Source of the DNA: an uncultured Prevotellaceae bacterium
GTDB taxonomy: Bacteria > Bacteroidota > Bacteroidia > Bacteroidales > Muribaculaceae
NCBI GenBank assembly: GCA_900320055.1
Contig: ONQS01000010.1
Location: 41,266 to 105,265, forward strand
DNA: 64,000 nucleotides
Direction of reading: 5' to 3'
Position numbers and translations under genes: made by a program. Below the pieces are notes generated by a model, which saw only the letters and a program-made list of their open reading frames with translations, made no database searches and had not been told where the DNA came from. Shown here piece by piece: positions 1 through 6,410 of the stretch. The number at the start of each line of letters is the position of its first letter. Within the stretch, counting starts at the first letter, position 1.

Positions 1-220
1 CATCCCCGTCAAGCGGCTCTTAAAGAGGGCACGATGCCACTGAATGGCGAGAAAACGGGGAGGGTCACCGTCTCTTGGGGAGGCGGCGGCTGGGGTGGAG
101 AGCGGGTAAGGCTGGGGACACTATCACAGTAGTCATTTACAACCAGTTACCTAAGGTATGTCTCGCGTCGTCGTGGACGCGCGCACGTGTGAACGTGCGC
201 GCCTGACGCATACATTTGAA
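1..220. other. Left-edge segment without a supported gene
   Basis: No reading frame here has the length or composition of a protein gene. The segment is G-rich on the plus strand. It may be the 5' leader, or a structured RNA, of a leftward transcription unit outside the window, because a minus-strand -7-like element lies just to its right. I do not recognise it as tmRNA, RNase P RNA or SRP RNA. Confidence 0.3.
179..202. repeat. Perfect 10-bp inverted repeat, 4-nt loop
   Basis: GCGCGCACGT at 179-188 is followed by GTGA and then ACGTGCGCGC at 193-202. It would form a very stable hairpin on either strand. If the minus-strand -7-like element at 224-231 is used, the hairpin sits near the 5' end of the leftward RNA. 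Confidence 0.6.
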
Positions 221-223
221 TTG

Positions 224-231
224 CAAAAGTA
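224..231 (-). promoter_or_regulatory. Possible leftward -7 element (TACTTTTG)
   Basis: The minus strand reads TACTTTTG, matching the Bacteroidales TAnnTTTG -7 consensus. No TTTG was found 19-21 bp upstream, so only half of the promoter is supported. It would drive a transcript leaving the window to the left. Confidence 0.3.
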
Positions 232-527
232 AGTTTTTTCTGCGATGTACACAAGTTTGTCGGCAAAAATGATAGCGGTAAAAAACACATTTTTTCGGCG
301 GTCAATCGGTCCTGGACGGCCTAACGTGTTGGAAATGAAAAGAGCAGTCACTGCTGAGGAAACGCTAATCGCGCGGCGAAAAAAAGTTGAAATTCTTGAT
401 TTGCTTCGATGAAATGGGGAGTTTTGGCATTTTCCGGAACTTGTGATCGGGGCTTGTCGGCCTTATGGATAATGGGGGCCTGTTTGGCATTTTGTCCCCG
501 GTTGGCGCAAAAAATGTGCGGCAGGCT

Positions 528-558
528 TTTGCCGATGTGGGATTTATCACTAATTTTG
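528..558 (+). promoter_or_regulatory. Promoter of the acyltransferase gene
   Basis: TTTG at 528-531, a 19-bp spacer and TAATTTTG at 551-558 match the Bacteroidales housekeeping promoter exactly. The start point would fall near 565, about 25 nt before the ATG at 591. This rules out the longer in-frame start at 465, which lies upstream of the promoter. Confidence 0.75.
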
Positions 559-590
559 TGTATCGAAACGCTGTTGCGAAACCTGAAGAT

Positions 591-1616
591 ATGAACCTGA
601 CCAAAGAACAAAGCCTGAACCTGAAGGGGTATGCCATCACGCTGATCATGATCCACAACTATGTGGACCATGTGTTGAGCAGTTACTGCAACGAGATGGG
701 ATACCATCAGGCCTATACCGACGCGTTTCTGTCGCGGTTGTGGCCAGTGCCGTCGGTGTGGCACTGCTTCGCGTTTGCGGGATGGATTGGCGTGGCTGTG
801 TTCCTGATGCTGAGCGGCTACGGCTTGACACGGAAATATGGCGGGCAGCCCATCGACCAGAGGCTTTATGTCAAGCGCCATGCCACGAAGTTGTGGTTGC
901 TGCTTATTCCTGTATATTTATTATTTGTGCTGATCTATCATTTTGGCTATGGCGAGCCTCACAATCTGCTCTCGGTGATTGCCCAGTGCTCGTTTACGAT
1001 CAACCTGTTCAGTTACGGGGATAATGGCTTGATTATGGAGCCTGGGGTGTATTGGTTTTTTGGCGTGATTCTGCAACTGTACCTGCTGTTTGTGGCGCTT
1101 CGCAGGGTCAAGACCGACCACCTGTGGATGCTGCTGGCAGCGTTTATCGGCTTCCAGTACTTCACACTCTACTGCACAAATGACGACTTCATGTGGTGGG
1201 CCAGGCAGAACTTTATGGGATGGGGGGCGCCGTTTGTCCTGGGCATGATCATGGCCAGGACGCCCCAGTCCGACGGCATCGGCAAGCGCTGGTTGCTGCT
1301 AGGACTGCCGCTGTTGCTAGCGGGCCTGCTGCTGTGCCTGACGGTCAAGTGGCTGACTCCGCTAACGGAGGTTGTCACCGCGCTGGCCGGCATCTGCGTC
1401 GTCAGGCTGTTCACCCTGCGGGTCATCGCATGGCTGGGCGTGTTATCGCCGAGCATCTTTGTCATCCACCCGCTCGTGAGGATGGTGTGCTATCACTCGT
1501 TTGTGGGCAGCAGTCTCCCGTTTGCCATGACGGTTGCCATCTATTTCGTCATCGCATTGGCCCTGAGCATGGCTCATCACTACCTGTTGAATCGGGTTGC
1601 GTCCGCAAAGAAATAG
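591..1616 (+). CDS. Membrane acyltransferase, acyltransferase-3 family
   Basis: This is a multi-pass inner-membrane protein of about 341 residues. It opens with a short charged segment and a first membrane helix containing LKGYAITLIMIHNY, the usual place of the family's active-site histidine. A second helix with FLMLSGYGLTRKY follows, then about eight more hydrophobic segments. These features fit the acyltransferase-3 (OafA/NodX-like) family, which O-acylates cell-surface sugars; the substrate cannot be read from sequence. An in-frame ATG at 465 exists but lies upstream of the promoter at 528-558, so the start at 591 is preferred. The gene stands alone, with pdxA 176 nt downstream under its own promoter. 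Confidence 0.8.
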   Translation: MNLTKEQSLNLKGYAITLIMIHNYVDHVLSSYCNEMGYHQAYTDAFLSRLWPVPSVWHCFAFAGWIGVAVFLMLSGYGLTRKYGGQPIDQRLYVKRHATKLWLLLIPVYLLFVLIYHFGYGEPHNLLSVIAQCSFTINLFSYGDNGLIMEPGVYWFFGVILQLYLLFVALRRVKTDHLWMLLAAFIGFQYFTLYCTNDDFMWWARQNFMGWGAPFVLGMIMARTPQSDGIGKRWLLLGLPLLLAGLLLCLTVKWLTPLTEVVTALAGICVVRLFTLRVIAWLGVLSPSIFVIHPLVRMVCYHSFVGSSLPFAMTVAIYFVIALALSMAHHYLLNRVASAKK

Positions 1617-1691
1617 GGCATTTTATTTCGGCCTTCATTAATATTTATTCTAAATAAAATTACGGTCACATGATGCCAATTCGGGCATGAT

Positions 1692-1723
1692 GTTGCAAGG
1701 ATGGGAATAAATGCTTATCTTTG
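1692..1723 (+). promoter_or_regulatory. Promoter of pdxA
   Basis: GTTG at 1692-1695 (one mismatch to TTTG), a 20-bp spacer and TATCTTTG at 1716-1723. The start point near 1730 leaves a leader of about 60 nt before the ATG at 1793. Confidence 0.65.
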
Positions 1724-1792
1724 CAAGTTGAAACTATAAGAGCAAGCATATTAATCACATAGAAACGACATTAATAAGATATTAATAAGATA

Positions 1793-2899
1793 ATGAGCGA
1801 AAACAATAACAGCAACCGACTCAAAGTCGGCATCACCATTGGTGACACCAACGGCATCGGCATTGAAGTGGCACTGAAAGCCGTGGGCATACCAGAGATG
1901 ATGGACCTGTGCATACCTGTCATCTATGGTTCGAGCAAGGTTGTGAGTTATCACCGTAACGCCTGCAACCTGCCGGGCTTCCAGATCAACCACACCAAGA
2001 GCGCCCGCAACCTCAAGGAGAACATGCCCAATCTGGTAGAATGCATCGATCAGGAAATCAAGGTGGAACTGGGTCATCCCAGCAAGCAAGCAGGCCAAGC
2101 CGCCTTTTTGGCGCTCGAAAGTGCCGTGCGTGACCTAAAGTCAGGCCTTATCGACGCGCTGGTAACCGCCCCCATCAGCAAGGAAAACATCCAGAGCGAC
2201 CAATTCCATTTCCCGGGCCATACCGAGTACCTGGAAAGCGCCGCCGGCGAGGGCAACAGGGCATTGATGATCTTGTGCACCAGCGGCCTGCGTGTTGCCT
2301 TAGCCACCATCCACGTGCCCCTGTCGCAAGTCGCCACGTCGCTCACCGTCGAAGGCATCCGCGAGAAACTGCGCCTGTTTAACGCATCGCTCAAGCGCGA
2401 CTTCAACATCGACGGCCCCCGCATTGCCGTATTGTCCGTCAACCCTCACGCTGGTGAGAACGGGATCCTCGGCACCGAGGAACATGACATCATCCTGCCC
2501 GCCATGCAGCAATCGCTCGACGAGGATGGCGTGCAATGTTTTGGCCCCTATGCCGCCGACGGCTTCTTTGGCGCGCGCCATTACAGGCGCTTCGACGGTG
2601 TGCTCGCCATGTATCACGACCAAGGTTTAGCCCCCTTCAAGACCATAGCGATGGACGAGGGCGTTAACTTCACCGCAGGTCTGCCCATCGTGCGCACCAG
2701 TCCCGACCACGGCACCGGCTATGACATCGCCGGCCAAGGCATCGCCAACGAGTCATCGATGCGCCATGCGATATACACGGCCATCGACGTGTGCCGCAAC
2801 CGCGTCCGCTATGACGAGGCCCACCAGAATCCACTGCCCAAACTGTTCCAGGACCGCGGCCGCGACAACGTGAAACTCGATCTGACCAAGAGCGAATAA
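1793..2899 (+). CDS. pdxA: 4-hydroxythreonine-4-phosphate dehydrogenase PdxA
   Basis: PdxA oxidises 4-phosphohydroxy-L-threonine in the DXP-dependent route to pyridoxal phosphate. The 368-residue protein has the family's full length. It opens with VGITIGDTNGIGIEV and carries the three metal-ligand histidine regions: FPGHTEYL near residue 142, VNPHAGENG near 217 and MYHDQGLAPFK near 273. The C-terminal TSPDHGTGYDIAG motif is intact. It is the first gene of a plus-strand run with the HAD-like gene 16 nt downstream. Some PdxA2-type relatives act on other phosphorylated hydroxy acids, but nothing here argues against the vitamin B6 role. Confidence 0.92.
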   Translation: MSENNNSNRLKVGITIGDTNGIGIEVALKAVGIPEMMDLCIPVIYGSSKVVSYHRNACNLPGFQINHTKSARNLKENMPNLVECIDQEIKVELGHPSKQAGQAAFLALESAVRDLKSGLIDALVTAPISKENIQSDQFHFPGHTEYLESAAGEGNRALMILCTSGLRVALATIHVPLSQVATSLTVEGIREKLRLFNASLKRDFNIDGPRIAVLSVNPHAGENGILGTEEHDIILPAMQQSLDEDGVQCFGPYAADGFFGARHYRRFDGVLAMYHDQGLAPFKTIAMDEGVNFTAGLPIVRTSPDHGTGYDIAGQGIANESSMRHAIYTAIDVCRNRVRYDEAHQNPLPKLFQDRGRDNVKLDLTKSE

Positions 2900-2915
2900 C
2901 CGCAAGACGACAGCC

Positions 2916-3617
2916 ATGATCGAGGGAATCATCTTTGACTACGGCGGCACACTAGACAGCCGCGGCGTACACTGGAGCGAGGTGCTGTGGCAAGGTTACC
3001 AGCACGCTCAAGTGCCTATCGACAAAGCGACCTTCCGCAACGCATACGTTGAGGGCGAACGCGCCCTTGCCCGCGAGCGCATCATCTTGCCTCAAGACAA
3101 CTTCCACACCCTGCTGCGCAAGAAGGTGGCCCTGGAAATCGACTATCTGCCCGAGCACTACGACCACGACCTGCGCCAACAATGGGTCGACGCGATCGCC
3201 GCCTACTGCGACCAAGCCGCACGCGGCTGCATCGACGAGGCACGGCCCATGCTCGAGAGGCTGCATGAGCGCTATCCGCTGATGCTGGTGAGCAACTTCT
3301 ACGGCAACATCGACGAGGTGCTGCGCGATTACGGCATCCGGCACCTGTTCAAGGGCATCATCGAGAGCGCCGTGGTGGGAGTGCGCAAGCCCAACCCCAC
3401 CCTGTTCCGACTCGGCGTAGACGCTCTGGAACTCACCCCGGACCACGTGCTCGTGGTGGGCGACAGCCTGCGCAAGGACATTGAGCCAGCAGAGCGCCTC
3501 GGTTGTCACGCCCTGTGGCTCAAAGGCAAGGGATGGACCGACGAGGAGGACCAGCAGACCCATCCCCACACCATCACACGGGTCACCCAAGTCACAGACT
3601 GGCTGGACCAATTCTAA
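2916..3617 (+). CDS. HAD-superfamily hydrolase-like protein
   Basis: A 233-residue soluble HAD-fold protein with an alpha-helical cap in its first half. Motif I is FDYGGTLDS: the nucleophile Asp8 is present, but the second Asp of DxDxT, the usual general acid, is Gly10. Motif II (LVSNF), the motif III lysine (VRKPNP) and motif IV (VVGDSLRKDI) are intact. A DxG motif I resembles that of L-2-haloacid dehalogenases more than of typical phosphatases, so the reaction is uncertain. The gene lies 16 nt after pdxA and 37 nt before the nucleotidyltransferase and is probably cotranscribed with both. A small-molecule phosphatase in inositol or sugar-phosphate metabolism is one possibility. Confidence 0.8.
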   Translation: MIEGIIFDYGGTLDSRGVHWSEVLWQGYQHAQVPIDKATFRNAYVEGERALARERIILPQDNFHTLLRKKVALEIDYLPEHYDHDLRQQWVDAIAAYCDQAARGCIDEARPMLERLHERYPLMLVSNFYGNIDEVLRDYGIRHLFKGIIESAVVGVRKPNPTLFRLGVDALELTPDHVLVVGDSLRKDIEPAERLGCHALWLKGKGWTDEEDQQTHPHTITRVTQVTDWLDQF

Positions 3618-3654
3618 CAGACAACATCATTACACATTATAATATCTCTACAAC

Positions 3655-4353
3655 ATGAATTATGCGATAATCGCCGCTGGCGAAGGTTCACGACTGGCCC
3701 AAGAAGGCGTGGCCAAGCCCAAACCGCTCGTTGAACTCCAGGGTGAGCCCATGATCGGGCGCTTGATCAACGTGATGATTCGCTGCAATGCCGAGAGCAT
3801 CAGCATCATCGTCAACGAACACATGAGCGAAGTGCGCCAGTATCTCGAGAGCCTGGAACTGCCGATTCCCCTCAACCTGGTGGTGAAGACCACACCGAGT
3901 TCGATGCACAGTTTCTGGCATCTGAGCCAGGTGATACCCGAGGGCAAATTCTGCCTGACCACCGTCGACACCATCTTCCGCGAGCAGGATTTCAAAGCAT
4001 ACATTGACGCCTTTGAGGCCGATAAGACCCACGACGGCATGTGGGCCGTGACCCCGTTTGTCGACGACGAGAAGCCCCTGTGGGTCGACGTGGACGACGA
4101 GATGAGCATCACCGCCTTCCGCGACAAGCGATGGGACGGAGCGAAATACGTCTCAGGCGGCATCTACGCCATGACCGACAAGGCCTTTGATGTGCTTGAC
4201 CAATGCATCGAGCAAGGAATCAGCCGCATGCGCAACTTCCAGCGAGCGCTTGTCGACGCCGGCCATCGTCTCCAGGCTTATAGCATCGACAAGATTGTGG
4301 ACGTGGATCACGCCGACGACATCGCTACCGCCGAGGCTTTTCTTGCATCGTGA
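3655..4353 (+). CDS. NTP transferase family nucleotidyltransferase
   Basis: This 232-residue protein has the Rossmann-like fold of nucleotide-sugar pyrophosphorylases. The nucleotide-binding signature AIIAAGEGSRL begins at residue 4, followed by KPKPLVEL. A central FCLTTVDTIF segment and the VDVDD near residue 150 could supply metal-binding aspartates. It probably activates a phosphorylated sugar or polyol by forming an NDP derivative. Its nearest neighbours are a HAD-like protein upstream and myo-inositol-1-phosphate synthase downstream. That suggests inositol phosphate as substrate (CTP to CDP-inositol), but this is inference from context. MobA-like or hexose-1-phosphate specificity cannot be excluded. 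Confidence 0.8.
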   Translation: MNYAIIAAGEGSRLAQEGVAKPKPLVELQGEPMIGRLINVMIRCNAESISIIVNEHMSEVRQYLESLELPIPLNLVVKTTPSSMHSFWHLSQVIPEGKFCLTTVDTIFREQDFKAYIDAFEADKTHDGMWAVTPFVDDEKPLWVDVDDEMSITAFRDKRWDGAKYVSGGIYAMTDKAFDVLDQCIEQGISRMRNFQRALVDAGHRLQAYSIDKIVDVDHADDIATAEAFLAS

Positions 4354-4729
4354 CGTCACACCAGCATCCCATTCAACAACAACACAGGACCGCCCCATCA
4401 AGCCGATGGGCGGCCCTGCCTGTAATAGTGCAGGCGCCGAAGCCTCATCAGGCGGACATTGCAGCAGGCACAGATGACGACTCACGTTGACAAAAACGCA
4501 GCATTCAGCACGCGACCAAGCCCAACGCCCCACACCAATCGCTAAAAAATGTTATCAAGGCGACTCAAACGCACAAAGATCGAAAAAAATCGCATTTTCG
4601 CGCTTTTTTTACGAGGGGTAGCATTAACATATGTTTGCTTTTCGAGTACTCAAATGGTGTGAATTTAACATATATTATCCAATTCGGCTAATTATTATAT
4701 TTTTTAAAGCATTTTTACAATACGTTTAG
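4354..4729. other. Intergenic region before inositol phosphate synthase
   Basis: About 500 nt without a gene separate the nucleotidyltransferase from the synthase. A GC-rich hairpin at 4390-4413 (one bulged C) and a small hairpin at 4418-4435 may end the upstream operon, although neither has a T run. The part from 4560 to 4740 is very A+T-rich. It holds a second -7-like element, TATGTTTG, at 4630-4637, with only a weak -33 match. Confidence 0.4.
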
Positions 4730-4760
4730 TTTCGGAATTCAAAAAAAGGGTGTAATTTAG
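4730..4760 (+). promoter_or_regulatory. Promoter of inositol phosphate synthase
   Basis: TTTC at 4730-4733, a 19-bp spacer and TAATTTAG at 4753-4760, with one mismatch in each box. The start would be near 4766, giving a leader of about 100 nt. The surrounding sequence is much like the promoter at 13173-13204. Confidence 0.45.
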
Positions 4761-4867
4761 CGCCGTTTTTTTGTGAGAGGAATCTTCACGACAAGCATTC
4801 AGCCCCGTCGCCAACGGGACAAAACAAAACATTGAAATCAACGTAAACATTTAACTGTAATAAAATT

Positions 4868-6175
4868 ATGGCAAAAGAAATCGTTAAGCCCGCTACCGGC
4901 AAGTTAGGTATTATGGTAGTAGGATTGGGTGCAGTAAGCACCACCTTCATGACTGGTGTTATGATGACCCGCAAGGGTCTTGCAAAGCCTGTAGGCAGCA
5001 TGACACAGTATGACAAGATTCGCGTAGGAAAAGGCGAGAACAAGAAGTATTTACATTATAATGAAATCGTCTCGATGCCCAGCCTCGATGACATCGTGTT
5101 TGCCGCATGGGACGTATACCCCGCTAACGCATATGAGAGCGCCATCAATGCCGAGGTATTGAAGGAGAAGGACATTGAGCCCGTTAAGGACGAGTTGCTG
5201 AAGATCAAGCCCATGAAGGCTGCTTTTGACAAGAACTACGCCAAGCGTCTTGACGGCGACAACGTGAAGCAGTGCAAGGACCGCTGGGACATGACCGAGC
5301 AGGTTCGCGAGGATATCCGCAACTTCAAGAAGGAGACCGGTGTTGACCGCGTGGTTGTTCTGTGGGCCGCATCGACCGAGATCTACGTAGAGCCCGACAT
5401 GAAGTACCACGGCACCATCGCTGCCCTGGAGCAGGCCATGAAGGACAACGTAGTTGACAAGGTTGCTCCCTCGATGTGCTATGCCTATGCAGCACTGATG
5501 GAGGACTGCCCCTTCATCATGGGTGCCCCCAACACCACCGTCGACATTCCCGCCATGTGGGAACTCTCAGAGAAGACCCAGGTGCCCATCGCAGGTAAGG
5601 ACTTCAAGACTGGCCAGACTCTGGTGAAGAGCGGTTTTGCTCCCATCATCGGCACCCGCATGCTGGGTCTGAACGGTTGGTTCTCGACCAACATCCTGGG
5701 CAACCGTGACGGTCTCGTCCTCGATGAGCCCGCCAACTTCCGCACCAAGGAGGTCAGCAAACTGTCGACGCTCGAGTCGATTCTCGTTGCCGACAATCAG
5801 CCCGACCTGTACAGCAACTACTACCACAAGGTACGTATCAACTACTATCCTCCCCGCAACGATAACAAGGAGGGTTGGGACAACATCGACATCTTCGGCT
5901 GGATGGGCTATCCCATGCAGATCAAGATCAACTTCCTGTGCCGCGACTCTATCCTCGCTGCTCCCTTGTGCCTCGACCTGTGTCTGCTCATGGACCTGGC
6001 TCACCGTGCTGGCCGCTACGGCATTCAGCGCTTCCTGAGTTTCTTCCTGAAGAGCCCGATGCACGACTACACCAAGGACGAAATCCCCGTAAACCACCTG
6101 TTCCAGCAGTATGTGATGCTGAAGAACGCCATCCGTGAGATGGGCGGCTATCCTGCAGACGAGGAGATCGACTAA
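4868..6175 (+). CDS. ino1: myo-inositol-1-phosphate synthase
   Basis: The enzyme converts glucose 6-phosphate to 1L-myo-inositol 1-phosphate in an NAD-dependent reaction, the first step toward inositol lipids. The 435-residue protein starts with the NAD-binding segment VVGLGAVSTTFMTGV. Conserved family blocks follow: NTTVDIPAMWEL, AGKDFKTGQT, GLNGWFSTNILGNRDG and DIFGWMGYPMQIKINFLCRDS. The length fits the Bacteroidetes form. The gene is transcribed alone, with its own promoter and a strong terminator at 6214-6247. The CDP-alcohol phosphotransferase needed to make phosphatidylinositol or inositol sphingolipids is not in this window. Confidence 0.9.
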   Translation: MAKEIVKPATGKLGIMVVGLGAVSTTFMTGVMMTRKGLAKPVGSMTQYDKIRVGKGENKKYLHYNEIVSMPSLDDIVFAAWDVYPANAYESAINAEVLKEKDIEPVKDELLKIKPMKAAFDKNYAKRLDGDNVKQCKDRWDMTEQVREDIRNFKKETGVDRVVVLWAASTEIYVEPDMKYHGTIAALEQAMKDNVVDKVAPSMCYAYAALMEDCPFIMGAPNTTVDIPAMWELSEKTQVPIAGKDFKTGQTLVKSGFAPIIGTRMLGLNGWFSTNILGNRDGLVLDEPANFRTKEVSKLSTLESILVADNQPDLYSNYYHKVRINYYPPRNDNKEGWDNIDIFGWMGYPMQIKINFLCRDSILAAPLCLDLCLLMDLAHRAGRYGIQRFLSFFLKSPMHDYTKDEIPVNHLFQQYVMLKNAIREMGGYPADEEID

Positions 6176-6213
6176 TCCTATACCAGTCGTAACATAACGA
6201 CACCACAACATAA

Positions 6214-6247
6214 GCGGGGCGGAGACCTGATGAGGTTTCCGCCCCGC
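6214..6247 (+). terminator. Terminator after inositol phosphate synthase
   Basis: A 14-bp GC-rich stem (GCGGGGCGGAGACC pairing with its near-exact complement, one G-U) closes a TGATGA loop. Only weak T content follows, but the position right after the stop codon fits an intrinsic terminator. Confidence 0.7.
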
Positions 6248-6298
6248 TCAATTACATTAAAACTATGGCATTGTTTATATTTTTTTATTATTGATAAA

Positions 6299-6329
6299 TT
6301 TGTTGTTTTTGATAATTACACTAAATTTG
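6299..6329 (+). promoter_or_regulatory. Promoter of the Wzc-type kinase gene
   Basis: TTTG at 6299-6302, a 19-bp spacer and TAAATTTG at 6322-6329 give a perfect Bacteroidales promoter. The predicted leader is about 75 nt. Confidence 0.75.
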
Positions 6330-6410
6330 CAGCGAATTATGCAGTAATGTGTAGTCTCGCTATCGGAAAAGCATCGATAGCCTCCATATTTAGAACAAAA
6401 TTAGCAAATT

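Noticed and set aside
348-881. A 177-codon minus-strand frame near the left edge
   Set aside because: It overlaps the acyltransferase gene and its promoter on the other strand and has no family-like features.
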